A stretch of DNA of 64,000 nt. Origin: Phycisphaera sp. GTDB lineage: Bacteria > Planctomycetota > Phycisphaerae > Phycisphaerales > UBA1924. The notes beneath the pieces were generated by a model, which was not told the DNA's origin, did no database searches, and saw only the letters and a program-made list of their open reading frames with translations. The position numbers and the translations under genes were made by a program. The DNA lies in the NCBI GenBank assembly GCA_003712165.1, contig RHLH01000001.1, forward strand, positions 930,001-994,000, given 5' to 3'. Of the stretch, positions 38,901 to 47,748 are shown piece after piece; the first letter of the stretch is position 1, and each line of letters begins with the position of its first letter.

Positions 38901-39083
38901 TGTTTCCGCGATCGTCTCCGCGTTTGCGCCGGGATAGACCGCGCTCACTTGAATCGTCGGGGGCGAAATCGATGGGTACCGGCTGATCGGGAGCGATACA
39001 AGAGCCACCGCGCCGAGCAGTACGATCACGATCGACACAACAGCCGCGAAGATAGGGCGCAGAATAAAGAATCGGCTGATCAC
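35964..39083 (-). CDS. RND efflux permease, HAE1 (AcrB/MexB) family
   Basis: This 1039-residue protein, normal length for the family, starts MISRFFILRPIFAAVVSIVI. It contains the hydrophobic/amphiphile efflux markers IEQEINGVEGMAYM, VLVIGIVVDDAIVVVENTTR with the TM4 Asp pair that relays protons, LPEGASLERTAAVV, and Lys in TM10 (LLIGLSTKTAILIVEFAK). It exports organic compounds by proton antiport. The GTG start overlaps the stop of the adaptor by 4 bp. No outer-membrane channel gene is adjacent, so it must recruit one encoded elsewhere. Confidence 0.94.
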   Translation of the reverse strand: MISRFFILRPIFAAVVSIVIVLLGAVALVSLPISRYPSISPPTIQVSAVYPGANAETIAETVATPIEQEINGVEGMAYMSSVSTADGAMTLTIVFEVGTDLDIANVLVQNRVSIAETRLPEEVRRQGVSVSKQSPEITLFVAFYSPDGALDSSFLHNFVKLNIEDEIKRVNGVGDVQTFGTGEFGMRIWLDPNLLKSRGLTTGDVMSAIQAQNVQVAAGKIGAPPIPEGQAFQFTVNTTGRFTEPEQFESIVVKVGENGSLVYLRDVARVELGSQTYDAEAKFNGQPTAALAVYQLPGANAIEVADGVVSTLERLSETFSTSYGDSLAYEVHYDNTDVVRSSIREVVVTLFITLVLVVLTVYIFLQSFRATIIPLVTIPVSLIGTFAMMAGLGYSINQLSMFGLVLVIGIVVDDAIVVVENTTRLIEEENLSAKDAAIKSMLEVTGPVIATTLVLLAVFVPTVFMGGIVGELFSQFAVTISIATVFSSINALTLSPALCGILLRERGRPLAPFRIFNSGLERTTNGLEGAVDRVIRVAVVGVVLFIGLSVVAIMGFARLPTGFVPQEDEGYCVTNIQLPEGASLERTAAVVRRASEISSSIPGIKGTLGISGYSIIDGSGGSNKGSLFVTFDHWDERSSSDLSQEAIVAKLNAGLRHIQEGTAVAFSPPSLPGVGMSGGFSLVLQDRGGVGLGTLEQVAGAFNQTGTTQSNIAGMYTSFRASSPQLFVEIDREQAQKLHVPLSEVFGALQAYLGSAYANDFVQFGRIFQVKVQADAQFRMTPDDILRLDVRNSFGDMVPLGSIVSIEEILGPQVVTHHNIYPSAKINGFTPPGVSSGQAMDTVRDMASMQLPPSVGYEWTDLSYQEDKASGSTSIIFLFSIVLVYLVLAAQYESWTLPMSVCLAVPTALLGAVAAVMLRGFDNNIYTQIGVVLLIGLSTKTAILIVEFAKARRESGDSVRDSAVAAAKLRFRAVLMTAMSFILGVIPLLVASGAGAQSRQVLGASVFGGMLVATAVSVVTVPMLYYVVQSFSEKIRGKG

Positions 39084-40294
39084 GGCGTGCCTTCCTCGTC
39101 ATCGGAGTCACTCGCCGGAGGCTGCGGTGGGGATGCTGGTGCGGAACTCGCCGTCTGCGGAGTGACAGTTGCCCCTGGGAACGCCCGTTGCACACCGTTG
39201 ACGATGACCCGATCGGTATGTGCAAGGCCGCTCAGGACGATCCGATTGCCATCGACTACCTGTGCCGTTTCGATGGATCGTCGTTCAACAGTATTCGAGG
39301 CATTCACCACCAGCACGTAAGAACCAGCGAGATCTCTCTGCACCGCTACTTCAGGAACCAGCGTCTGCTCGCCAGTGATGTCGGGAACGAGAAGCCGTAC
39401 GAACATTCCAGGGAAGAGGCTTCCGTCCGCGTTTGGAAACGCGGCCCGTGCCGTCAGCGTGCCAGTCGTTGCATCGAGTCCCGTCTCAGCGAAATCGAAC
39501 CTTCCCCTATGTGAGTACTCCTCTCCATCTGCTGTCACGAGTGTGACAGGCTTAGCTTCCTCGTCGGAAGGGCGCTCCGGCCTGTGGCCGGCATCCTCGA
39601 CGAACTCCAGCAGGTCACGCTCGGAGATCTCGATGTACGCGTAAATAGGGTCATCCTGCACAATTGTGGTCAACAACGTGGGCTCGCCGCCGCCAACCAG
39701 GTTGCCGGGGTCCACCATCGATCGTGAAGCCCGTCCAGAAATCGGGGCACGGATCGTCGTGTATTCGAGTTCGATCTCCGCAGTATCAACCTGTGCCTGA
39801 GCCGCCAGCACGGCTGCCTCAGCCACCGCAACCTCGGCTTCCCGCTCGATCACCTCGATCTCACTGGCAGCCGCCTGCTCTAGAGCCTGCTTGGTCCGGT
39901 CACGCCGAACCGACGCGAGATCTCTTGATGCAACCGCTTGGGCAAGTTCAGCCTTCGCTGCACTCAGGCGTGCTTCAAAGGGCTCAGGCTCAATAGTGAA
40001 GAGCACCTGGCCCTCTTCGGATTCGGTAGGGCCTGTCACGACGAAGCCGTCTTCAAACTCCACCGTACGGAGGAAGCCCTGGACTCGAGCACGGACATCA
40101 ATACTCTTGTCCGCCGCGAGTTGGCCTGTGAATTCCTGGAATGTCGTGACTTCCTGTACCAGTGGCGTCGCGACCGTCACGGTCGGTGGCGGTGGGGGCT
40201 CGAAGGAGGTCGGCTCCTCACAAGAGGCAAGAACGCACGCGACACCCATGGCCAAGAGGAGCTTGGCAGTCACCGATTGCTTCAACTGAATCAT
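39080..40294 (-). CDS. RND periplasmic adaptor lipoprotein
   Basis: This 404-residue membrane-fusion protein has a lipoprotein signal with lipobox VLASCEE, a Pro/Val linker, the lipoyl/barrel-sandwich half-motif (ARVQGFLRTVEFEDG), an Ala/Glu-rich alpha hairpin and beta-barrel segments (YAYIEISERDL). It bridges the HAE1 permease to an outer-membrane channel. The ATG at 40294 has GGAG 8 bp upstream and gives the lipoprotein signal, so it is preferred to an upstream start. Confidence 0.92.
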   Translation of the reverse strand: MIQLKQSVTAKLLLAMGVACVLASCEEPTSFEPPPPPTVTVATPLVQEVTTFQEFTGQLAADKSIDVRARVQGFLRTVEFEDGFVVTGPTESEEGQVLFTIEPEPFEARLSAAKAELAQAVASRDLASVRRDRTKQALEQAAASEIEVIEREAEVAVAEAAVLAAQAQVDTAEIELEYTTIRAPISGRASRSMVDPGNLVGGGEPTLLTTIVQDDPIYAYIEISERDLLEFVEDAGHRPERPSDEEAKPVTLVTADGEEYSHRGRFDFAETGLDATTGTLTARAAFPNADGSLFPGMFVRLLVPDITGEQTLVPEVAVQRDLAGSYVLVVNASNTVERRSIETAQVVDGNRIVLSGLAHTDRVIVNGVQRAFPGATVTPQTASSAPASPPQPPASDSDDEEGTP

Positions 40295-40468
40295 GAGAAG
40301 ATCTCCGATCGTCAGGCATAGTAACAACCCTAACGAAGCTCGCTCCGACGCCCAGGTTTGCTCAGAATCCCCTAGCACACCTCAGATGTGACTAAAGGGG
40401 CTATGTGGGGTATCCTTTCTCCCGAAGCAGGCGGCTCCCAGAATCCGACTGGACCCGCTGAACTTTGA

Positions 40469-40557
40469 GGAGCGGTGCCCGAGAGGCTGAAGGGGCCGGA
40501 TTGCTAATCCGGTGTGCGGGGTTACCCGTACCGCGGGTTCGAATCCCGCCCGCTCCG
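40469..40557 (+). tRNA. tRNA-Ser (anticodon GCT)
   Basis: Class II tRNA of 89 nt. GGAGCGG pairs with CCGCTCC, discriminator G. The anticodon loop GGATTGCTAATCC places GCT at 40503-40505. It has a long variable arm and the T-loop GGTTCGAATCC. CCA is not encoded. Confidence 0.95.
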
Positions 40558-40625
40558 TTCTCCACTACATCGACGCAGTGACCACTCCCACAGTTCACTC
40601 AGGCGTCCGCGCGTACACTGGGCGC

Positions 40626-42008
40626 ATGAACCGCACATCAATCGCCGTCGCGTTGCTCGCTCTTGCTGCCCCACTCGCTTCGGCACAACTCGATGACCTG
40701 ACCGTCCGCGTGCCCCATGAGACAACGGACAAACGCGCGCCCACTGGTGACAACGCTATGGGCGCCGCCGGCCCGCGTGGGCTGATCACGCAGGAGGTGT
40801 ACCGCGAGCGTCGGCTGCATCTACTCAATCACATGCGGGACAACGGTTTCTCCGCCGCGGTGATCTTCAACGACACCAAGAAGTCGCCCTCAGGCGGGCC
40901 CGACCGCTCGGGTCTCGATTTCTACTACCTCACGGGCATCGAGCACGAGCCGGGGGCGGCGCTGTTGCTCGATCCCGATGCTGACCAGCATCTCGAATCG
41001 CTTTACCTTCCCATGCTCGACGTCGAGGACCACGTCTGGCACGGCGAACGCTCAGCTCTCGGGCGTGAACTCGAGCTCAGCACCGGGTTCGCAAGGGTTC
41101 GCCGTCTCGGGTCTCTGCCCGGGGCGCTCGCATCGGCGATCCTCACTGGTGAGTCGAATATGGCTGTTTTCCTGGGGCCAGTGGTGGGGTACTCCACCCC
41201 GGTACCAAAGCAACTGCAGGTGCTGCGTGACGCGACATCCCGGATCCCGGGCGCCTCGGTGGGGCTCGATCGTGAGATCCTGCCAGCGATGCGTCAGGCG
41301 AAGGACGAGCACGAGATCGAGCTGACGCGCCGAGCGATCGCAAACACATTGGCGGGTCTCCACGCAGGCATGACACAGGTTGAGCCGGGCATGACCGAAT
41401 TCGAGCTGCGGACAATCATCGAGACCACGTTCCACGAGGCGGGCTCGCGCCGCCTGGCTTTCGGCAGCATCGTGGGCTCAGGACCCAACTCGTGCGTGCT
41501 GCACTACCGGGGCGAGCACGACCACCGCGTCATGGGCGAGGGGGAGCTGGTGCTCTGCGATGTGGGCGCCGAGGTGGAGAACTACGCGGCGGATATCACG
41601 CGGACCTTCCCGATCTCGGGCACGTTCACACCCCGCCAGCGCGAGGTGTACGACGTGGTGCTCCGCGCCGCCGACGAGGCGATCGCGGCGACCCGCCCGG
41701 GCGTGACCTTTGCAGAACTCAACGACATCGCCCGCAAAGTGATCGAGGAGGCGGGCTACACCGACGACATGAAGCACGGGCTCGGTCACTTCCTCGGTCT
41801 GTACGTGCACGACGCGGGCAACTACCACCTGCCACTTACACCCGGGACGATCATCACCATCGAACCCGGGATCTACCTCTCGGATGAGAACATCGGCATC
41901 CGAATCGAGGACGACGTGCTCGTGACCGAGGACGGCTACGAGGTGCTGACGCGCGAGCTGCCGCGGACAGCGGATGAGGTCGAGGCGTTCATGGCTGGCG
42001 GAGAGTGA
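40626..42008 (+). CDS. Secreted Xaa-Pro aminopeptidase (M24B, aminopeptidase P)
   Basis: This 460-residue protein has a signal peptide (IAVALLALAAPLASAQ), an N-terminal creatinase-like domain (GLDFYYLTGIEHEPGA) and a pita-bread catalytic domain. The metal ligands are visible in LVLCDVGAEVENYAADITRT (both Asp), HGLGHFLGLYVHD (His), TIEPGIYL (Glu) and GIRIEDDVLV (Glu). It removes N-terminal residues before proline from peptides outside the cytoplasm. The chosen ATG begins the signal peptide; the reading frame extends into the tRNA and cannot start there. Confidence 0.92.
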   Translation: MNRTSIAVALLALAAPLASAQLDDLTVRVPHETTDKRAPTGDNAMGAAGPRGLITQEVYRERRLHLLNHMRDNGFSAAVIFNDTKKSPSGGPDRSGLDFYYLTGIEHEPGAALLLDPDADQHLESLYLPMLDVEDHVWHGERSALGRELELSTGFARVRRLGSLPGALASAILTGESNMAVFLGPVVGYSTPVPKQLQVLRDATSRIPGASVGLDREILPAMRQAKDEHEIELTRRAIANTLAGLHAGMTQVEPGMTEFELRTIIETTFHEAGSRRLAFGSIVGSGPNSCVLHYRGEHDHRVMGEGELVLCDVGAEVENYAADITRTFPISGTFTPRQREVYDVVLRAADEAIAATRPGVTFAELNDIARKVIEEAGYTDDMKHGLGHFLGLYVHDAGNYHLPLTPGTIITIEPGIYLSDENIGIRIEDDVLVTEDGYEVLTRELPRTADEVEAFMAGGE

Positions 42009-42152
42009 GCTAGGCCAGTTCATCTGTTTCCATTGTCAATTGCCACTATCGATCAGCCGCGAGGCGTGAGGGTTGTTTCGCAAAGATGTCAGCACACTCT
42101 GTGGGCTGAGTGGTTCGTCTAGAATCACAAGAACCCAGTGAAGGAGTGATTC

Positions 42153-42743
42153 ATGGCGCGCACACCCTCAACCATGCTCGAACTCGGCACACAGGCCCCA
42201 GCGTTCGAACTCCAGAACTTCAACGCCAATGTTGCCGAGAAATCGGTAAACATCGATGATGCTCGAGGCCCGCAGGGCATGCTGGTCATGTTCATCTGCA
42301 ATCACTGCCCGTTCGTGATCCATGTCGCCGACGAGATTGCGCGCCTCGGACACGACGCAAAGTCCCACGGCATCGGTGTCGTCGCGATCATGCCCAACGA
42401 CGTAATCACCCACCCGGACGACGCTCCGTCCCACATGACCGAACTCGCCGAGAAGCTCGGTTTCACGTTCCCATACCTCTACGACGAGACGCAGGAAGTC
42501 GCAAAGGCGTATAAAGCCGCCTGCACACCGGACTTCTTTCTCTTCGACCGCGATCTGAAACTCGTCTACAGAGGCCAACTCGACGACGCACGCCCAGGCA
42601 ACGACGAGCCAATCACGGGCAGAGACCTGCGAGACGCTCTGCACGCGGTTGCGCAGGGCGCACCTGTTGAGATAAGTCAGAAGCCCAGCATCGGCTGCAA
42701 CATCAAGTGGAAAGCCGGCAACGAGCCCGATTACTTCGGCTGA
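42153..42743 (+). CDS. Thioredoxin-fold protein (redoxin/AhpC-TSA-like)
   Basis: This 196-residue cytoplasmic protein has a peroxiredoxin-like fold (LGTQAPAFELQNFN at the start). The redox region MFICNHCPFVIHV has cysteines in CNHC order, cis-Pro is in ACTPDFFLFD, and the tail SIGCNIKWKAG has a third Cys. This family is widespread in marine bacteria; its substrate is unknown. A GAAGGAG site precedes the ATG. Confidence 0.85.
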   Translation: MARTPSTMLELGTQAPAFELQNFNANVAEKSVNIDDARGPQGMLVMFICNHCPFVIHVADEIARLGHDAKSHGIGVVAIMPNDVITHPDDAPSHMTELAEKLGFTFPYLYDETQEVAKAYKAACTPDFFLFDRDLKLVYRGQLDDARPGNDEPITGRDLRDALHAVAQGAPVEISQKPSIGCNIKWKAGNEPDYFG

Positions 42744-43334
42744 TCATTTCCGGCTTCGGATCTCCCGCCAGTCTTCAACGGTCATCGCGTATCGCGCGTG
42801 GTCCTGCCACCTGCCAGCGATCTTGAGATACCGAGGCGAGTACCCCTCCCGTCGGAACCCGGCCCGCTCGGCTAGCGCAATCGAGGGCGCATTGTCCGGG
42901 ATCACGTTCGCTTCAACTCGGTGCAGCTTCAACTCCCCGAACGCTCGACGAAGCACAAGCCGAACGGCTTCAGACGTGTAGCCCAAACCGGCGTACCGCT
43001 CGCCGACCCAGTATCCCATGTAGCAACTGCGGAACGGGCCGTGGAAAATCTGACCAAGATTGACCATCCCGACGATCCGGTCATCAGCACGCCGGCACAC
43101 GAGGTGCTGCTGGTTCGAGTGAGTATCGCACGACTTCAACATCAATCCGAACCGTGTCGCCGCCGCGCCGGCACGAGCTGAAGCGGGTCGCGGGAACCAG
43201 GGCTTCAGGTGCCCCCAACTCTCGTCCCAGAGCGCACACCACTGGGCCTCATCGCGCTTCACGGGGTGGCGGACATACACCGCCTTTCCTCTAACCAGTG
43301 CGCGATCGATCGGTTTCTTGCGTTGCGTTGGCAT
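42744..43334 (-). CDS. GNAT N-acetyltransferase, RimJ/RimL-like
   Basis: This 196-residue acetyltransferase has the acceptor region WGHLKPWFPRPAS, acetyl-CoA loop region VGERYAGLGYTSEAVRLVLR and NVIPDNAPSIALAERAGFRREG, as in ribosomal-protein and peptide acetyltransferases. The ATG at 43334 overlaps the stop of yjbQ by one base (TGATG), so the two are co-translated. Confidence 0.88.
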   Translation of the reverse strand: MPTQRKKPIDRALVRGKAVYVRHPVKRDEAQWCALWDESWGHLKPWFPRPASARAGAAATRFGLMLKSCDTHSNQQHLVCRRADDRIVGMVNLGQIFHGPFRSCYMGYWVGERYAGLGYTSEAVRLVLRRAFGELKLHRVEANVIPDNAPSIALAERAGFRREGYSPRYLKIAGRWQDHARYAMTVEDWREIRSRK

Positions 43335-43735
43335 CAGGCGACGTGCACGACAACACGGCGCGTGTGCGGCCGGTGCCGATGCTCCCACAGATAGATCCCC
43401 TGCCATGTCCCGAGCACCAGTTTGCCGCCCACCAAAGGGATGGCAATACTCGTCGCCGTGATCGCCGACCTGATGTGGCTCGGCATGTCGTCCGGCCCTT
43501 CGTGTGTGTGCTCAAACCCCGTGCCGTCCGGCACGTGCTCGTCCATCCAGCGTTCAAGATCCCGTCTCGCGCTCGGGTCAGCGTTCTCCTGGATGATCAC
43601 GCTGGCCGAGGTGTGACGGACGAAGACCGTGCATAGCCCCTCGCTAATCCCCGCAGTGGCCGCAGCCCCCGCGACCTCCCGCGTGATCTCATGGAGCCCA
43701 CGTCCAGGTGTTCGGATGGACAACTCGTGCAACAC
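43334..43735 (-). CDS. yjbQ: YjbQ family protein
   Basis: This 133-residue beta-sandwich protein of the YjbQ/UPF0047 family carries GLCTVFVRHTSASVIIQENAD, EHTHEGPDDMPSHIRSAITA and GTWQGIYLWEHR, containing the conserved His/Glu/Asp ligands. Members show weak thiamin phosphate synthase activity; the true role is unsettled. The GTG at 43735 is chosen because it gives the usual family length; the frame stays open for 46 codons upstream, into the divergent FG-GAP gene's leader. Confidence 0.85.
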   Translation of the reverse strand: MLHELSIRTPGRGLHEITREVAGAAATAGISEGLCTVFVRHTSASVIIQENADPSARRDLERWMDEHVPDGTGFEHTHEGPDDMPSHIRSAITATSIAIPLVGGKLVLGTWQGIYLWEHRHRPHTRRVVVHVA

Positions 43736-43811
43736 GCATGCAATATAAGCCCGATCGCAACATCGCACCCGACACTTCGGTATCAGCCCCGCACAAACCG
43801 GAGGCATTGAC

Positions 43812-44951
43812 ATGACTCTCTCGTTCCTGACCGCTGCTGCCTTGTGTCTGTCAGCCCAGCCCCTCGAAGACATGAGCGCAAGCTACATCCCCCTCGCCGC
43901 GACCAACGGCAGGACCATGGACGCAGAGTTCGCAGATCTCGACGGCGACGGAGACCTCGACCTCGTCCTCGCCGCCGAGTTCGGGCAGAACGTGGTCTGC
44001 TTCTGGGAAGACAACAGGTTTGAACTCCAACCAGACGCCATCACACAGGGCAAACGCCACGACTCGGAGGACATCGCGATCGCGGACTTCACGGGCGATG
44101 GCCTCCTCGATATCGTAATCGTCGCTGAGGACGATCAGACCAATGAGTTCTACATCAACTCCGGTGACGGCACATTCGCCGATGCCTCTGATCGAATTCC
44201 AGTCTCGGGTACCTCCAACGCGGTGCTTGCCCTTGATATCGATGCTGACGGCGACCACGACCTGCTCATCGGCAACAAAGGAACAAACGTGCTCCTTCTC
44301 AACGACGGCGCCGGCAATTTCACCGACGCTTCCGATGAACGCCTGCCCACTCAGGCGGACACAACACAGGACATTGAAGCCGGTGACATCGACGGCGACG
44401 GTGATCCCGATCTCATCATCGCTAACGAGCAAGCGAACCGAATCCTAATCAATGACGGCAAGGGCATCTTCGCCGACGAAACTCAGGGGCGGCTCGAGAT
44501 CAAAGCACTCGAAGAAACCCGCGAAGCCGATCTTGGTGATGTCGACAACGACGGTGATCTCGATCTCGTTCTCGCCAACGTCGCCTGGTCCGGGGCCGAC
44601 CCGACCGATCGCCTCCTGCTCAACGACGGATCCGGCATCTTTACCAGGTCAGACGGGTTCACAGCCGACAGCGTGTTCAGCGTCGATGCGGACTTTGCCG
44701 ACATCGACAGCGACGGCGATCTCGACATCATCACCGCAAACCTCGGGCAAGGAGCGGCCATCCCTATCCGCATCTACCTCAACGACGGCAGCGGCGGATT
44801 CACGAACGCCACCACAGATATCGTGAATCCGATGAGCCTCGTACACGGGATCGATATCGAGTGCGTCGATATCAATAACGATGGTTCCATTGAGATGTAC
44901 CTGACCAATCATGTTTCTTCAGACGTCTTCATGGTACTGAAGAAAGACTGA
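43812..44951 (+). CDS. Secreted FG-GAP/VCBS repeat protein
   Basis: This 379-residue protein has a short signal peptide (FLTAAALCLSAQ) followed by about seven repeats of the form D-x-D-G-D-G-D-L-D-L-V (LDGDGDLDLVLA, DIDADGDHDLLIGN, VDNDGDLDLVLAN, IDSDGDLDIITAN), each with a calcium-binding loop. This predicts a seven-bladed integrin-alpha-like propeller at the cell surface. GGAGG lies 7 bp upstream of the ATG. It converges on guaA with one base between the stops. Confidence 0.85.
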   Translation: MTLSFLTAAALCLSAQPLEDMSASYIPLAATNGRTMDAEFADLDGDGDLDLVLAAEFGQNVVCFWEDNRFELQPDAITQGKRHDSEDIAIADFTGDGLLDIVIVAEDDQTNEFYINSGDGTFADASDRIPVSGTSNAVLALDIDADGDHDLLIGNKGTNVLLLNDGAGNFTDASDERLPTQADTTQDIEAGDIDGDGDPDLIIANEQANRILINDGKGIFADETQGRLEIKALEETREADLGDVDNDGDLDLVLANVAWSGADPTDRLLLNDGSGIFTRSDGFTADSVFSVDADFADIDSDGDLDIITANLGQGAAIPIRIYLNDGSGGFTNATTDIVNPMSLVHGIDIECVDINNDGSIEMYLTNHVSSDVFMVLKKD

Positions 44952-44952
44952 T

Positions 44953-46530
44953 CTACTCCCATTCAATTGTGGCGGGAGGTTTGCTCGAGATGTCGTATAC
45001 CACTCGATTCACACCCCGGACCTCGTTGATAATCCGGTTCGAGATGCGAGCCAGGACATCGAAGGGGATCCTCGCCCAGTCCGCGGTCATGAAGTCGCGA
45101 GTCTCGACCGCACGTACCGCGACGACATTCTCGTATGTCCTGCCGTCGCCCATCACGCCGACCGATTGGATCGGTGTCAGCACCGCGAACACCTGACTCG
45201 TCGAGCGGTACAGGTCAGCCGCGATGATCTCTTCGAGCACGATCTCGTCGCACTCGCGCACGATCTCAAGCCTGTCGGGCCTCACCTCACCCAGGACTCG
45301 CACCGCCAGACCGGGCCCCGGGAAGGGGTGCCTCCACAGGATCGCATCCGGAACACCAAGAACCTCGCCGAGCTTGCGAACCTCGTCCTTGAAGAGCTCC
45401 CGGACCGGTTCAACAAGATCGAAACCGAGATCCTCGGGAAGCCCGCCCACGTTGTGGTGGAGCTTGATGTTCGCCGACTTGCCAGAGTGCCCATGTCCCG
45501 ACTCGATCACATCCGGATAAAGCGTCCCCTGAGCGAGGTACTTCACGCCCTCGATGCCTTCCGCGGCTTCCTTGAACACATCCACGAACCGGTGCCCGAT
45601 CCGCCGACGCTTCTCCTGCGGGTCCGTCACGCCCGCGAGATCCGAGTGGAACTGCTCCGTCGCGTCCACCACGCGAAGGTCAACACTAAAGTGATCCCGG
45701 AACGTCGTCTCAACGAGCTGCCTCTCGTTCTTCCGCAGCAGCCCGTTGTCCACAAACACGCATGTCAGCCGATCGCCGATCGCTCTGTGCAGGAGCGCCG
45801 CAACGACTGACGAATCGACTCCCCCCGAGAGCCCGCAGATCACTCGGTCCTTGCCGACACGTTCTCTGATCGCTTCGATCTCGGTCTCGGCGAACTCCGC
45901 CATGTGCCACGTGCCAGTGCTGCCGCAGATTTCGTATGCGAAGTTTCGGATGATGTCCGTGCCGTGCGGCGTGTGCGTTACCTCCGGATGGAACTGAACT
46001 CCGTAGAACCTGATGTCGTTCTCTAGACATCTGACACCCGCGAACGGGCATGTCGGTGTCGATGCGATCGTTTCGAGATTTGCGGCAGCGAGGTCAGTTA
46101 CCTGGTCGCCGTGATTCATCCAGACCGTCGTCCGCTGAGGGACCGCCTCGAAGAGATCGCTCTCATCAGCGATCTCCAGATTCGCCCGTCCGAATTCCCT
46201 GTGGTCCACAGGGGTGATCGAGGCCCCGAGTTCCTGGCAGACGATCTGCATGCCGTAGCAGATTCCAAGGACGGGTACGCCCAGTTTGAGAATCTCCGGG
46301 TCGATCCTGGGTGCTTCCTCGTCGAACACACTCGAAGGCCCGCCTGAGAGGACGATCCCCTTGGGGTTCATCTTCTTGATCTCTTCAGCCGGGGTGTCAG
46401 AACTCAGTATCATCGAGAAGACACCGGCCTCGCGGAGTCTCCGGGCGATCAACTGCATCGTCTGACCACCACAATCCAGCACCGGGATGATCTCATCGTG
46501 CGGATCCAGGCTCTGATTGGTCGATGGCAT
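44953..46530 (-). CDS. guaA: GMP synthase, glutamine-hydrolysing
   Basis: This 525-residue enzyme is of normal length. The N-terminal class I glutamine amidotransferase has nucleophile Cys in [16 protein letters not shown] and His/Glu in [11 protein letters not shown]. The ATP-pyrophosphatase domain has the P-loop [15 protein letters not shown], and the C-terminal dimerisation domain ends PPATIEWE, the invariant GuaA terminus. It converts XMP to GMP. Confidence 0.97.
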   Translation of the reverse strand: MPSTNQSLDPHDEIIPVLDCGGQTMQLIARRLREAGVFSMILSSDTPAEEIKKMNPKGIVLSGGPSSVFDEEAPRIDPEILKLGVPVLGICYGMQIVCQELGASITPVDHREFGRANLEIADESDLFEAVPQRTTVWMNHGDQVTDLAAANLETIASTPTCPFAGVRCLENDIRFYGVQFHPEVTHTPHGTDIIRNFAYEICGSTGTWHMAEFAETEIEAIRERVGKDRVICGLSGGVDSSVVAALLHRAIGDRLTCVFVDNGLLRKNERQLVETTFRDHFSVDLRVVDATEQFHSDLAGVTDPQEKRRRIGHRFVDVFKEAAEGIEGVKYLAQGTLYPDVIESGHGHSGKSANIKLHHNVGGLPEDLGFDLVEPVRELFKDEVRKLGEVLGVPDAILWRHPFPGPGLAVRVLGEVRPDRLEIVRECDEIVLEEIIAADLYRSTSQVFAVLTPIQSVGVMGDGRTYENVVAVRAVETRDFMTADWARIPFDVLARISNRIINEVRGVNRVVYDISSKPPATIEWE

Positions 46531-46602
46531 GTCTATCAGGGCTCCTGTCGGTTGTCTGGCCAGCCTGTGCCGGCTGGAAACGGAGAGTTTAGGATCATCA
46601 CG

Positions 46603-46944
46603 ATGCCAAGGCCTACGCCAAAGACCATCTTCATACTCCCGCTGCTGTTTTATGCGGCTGGCTGCAAGGTCAAGGTCGATGCTGACTTCACGTCTGCATA
46701 CCCGCAGGACCGGCTTGCCGCGATCGCCGAGGCCCGAAAGACGAATGATCCCGCCGCGGTCAAGCCCCTGATCTCGCTCCTCAATAGCGACGACCCGCTC
46801 GTTAGGCTCGTAGCCAGCGACACCCTCTTCCGAATCACCGGCGAAGACTTGGGCTATGACTATGCTCAGCCCAGGGCGAAACGGCAGGAAGCGATCGATC
46901 GGTGGGTCGACTGGTATGAACGATCAGAGGAGGCTGGCAAGTGA
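46603..46944 (+). CDS. HEAT-repeat lipoprotein
   Basis: This 113-residue protein has a lipoprotein signal ([14 protein letters not shown]) followed by one or two HEAT-like helical repeats ([40 protein letters not shown] sequence). Its stop overlaps the start of the RsbW-like gene by 4 bp, so it belongs to the signalling operon that follows. The ATG at 46603 gives the lipobox. Role unknown; HEAT repeats bind proteins. Confidence 0.75.
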   Translation: MPRPTPKTIFILPLLFYAAGCKVKVDADFTSAYPQDRLAAIAEARKTNDPAAVKPLISLLNSDDPLVRLVASDTLFRITGEDLGYDYAQPRAKRQEAIDRWVDWYERSEEAGK

Positions 46945-47408
46945 CGAGTGAGTGCCCCTCAGTTGAGATCAAACTGGTGAGCGATCCGGTATTCCTCGCC
47001 GGGGCCCGCGAGCTCATCCTTGGCCTCACGCACAGACTCGGGTTCAAACAGGACGCGTCGGGTCAGATCGCTCTCGCCGTTGACGAAGCGCTCGCAAACG
47101 TGATCAACCACGGCTACGAGCGACAGTGCGATCAGCCTATCTGGATCAAGATATGGACGACCGCTGACGAAGACGAGCCCGGGTTGCGGATACACATCGA
47201 AGACGAAGCCAAGCAGATCGATCCGGAATCAATCTGCGGCCGCGATCTTGATGACGTGAAGCCCGGCGGGCTCGGAGTCCACATCATCCGCCAAGTCATG
47301 GATACAGTCGTCTACGAGAAGAAAGAAAGCTGCGGCATGAGGCTCAAGATGTCCAAACGGCTCGCCTCAGACACAAACGCCGACCAGCCGGAGCACTCAC
47401 ATGGCTGA
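46941..47408 (+). CDS. RsbW-like anti-sigma/serine kinase (HATPase_c_2)
   Basis: This 155-residue GHKL ATPase has an N-box IALAVDEALANVINHGYE, G1 box HIEDEAKQIDPESICGRDLD (atypical), and G2 region KPGGLGVHIIRQVMD. Such kinases phosphorylate a serine in a STAS partner and may sequester a sigma factor. The GTG start overlaps the HEAT gene, and its end overlaps the STAS gene by 8 bp. Confidence 0.85.
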   Translation: MTSECPSVEIKLVSDPVFLAGARELILGLTHRLGFKQDASGQIALAVDEALANVINHGYERQCDQPIWIKIWTTADEDEPGLRIHIEDEAKQIDPESICGRDLDDVKPGGLGVHIIRQVMDTVVYEKKESCGMRLKMSKRLASDTNADQPEHSHG

Positions 47409-47748
47409 CCAAGCCGATCTTGAGATCACATGGGATACACGAGAAGGGGCAACGATTCTGCGCCCAATTGGCGACGTGGATCTCAGCCGATCCCCTAGCC
47501 TGCGCAACAACATCCGCAAGGTCTTCGAGAATCCCCCTGAGAAGGTCATTGTCGAGCTCTCGGAGGTGTCCTACATGGACAGCTCAGGCGTGGCGACCCT
47601 CGTCGAAGCAATGCAGCTCTCGAGGAAGTCCAACGCGAAGCTCGTGCTTTGCTCCATGACCGAGCGTGTCTTCTCGATCTTCGAGATCGCACGACTCGAT
47701 CAGGTCTTCACGATCCGCCCAGACGTAGACGCCGCCCTCGCGGAGTGA
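47401..47748 (+). CDS. STAS-domain anti-sigma factor antagonist-like protein
   Basis: This 115-residue single STAS domain has GDVDLSRSPSLRNNI at the N-terminus and the phosphorylation-site loop SYMDSSGVATLVEAM, retaining the serine that RsbV/SpoIIAA-type proteins expose to their kinase. Overlapping genes on both sides (kinase before, MlaE-type permease after) allow two readings: a classical partner-switch antagonist, or an MlaB-like subunit for the permease. Confidence 0.88.
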   Translation: MADQADLEITWDTREGATILRPIGDVDLSRSPSLRNNIRKVFENPPEKVIVELSEVSYMDSSGVATLVEAMQLSRKSNAKLVLCSMTERVFSIFEIARLDQVFTIRPDVDAALAE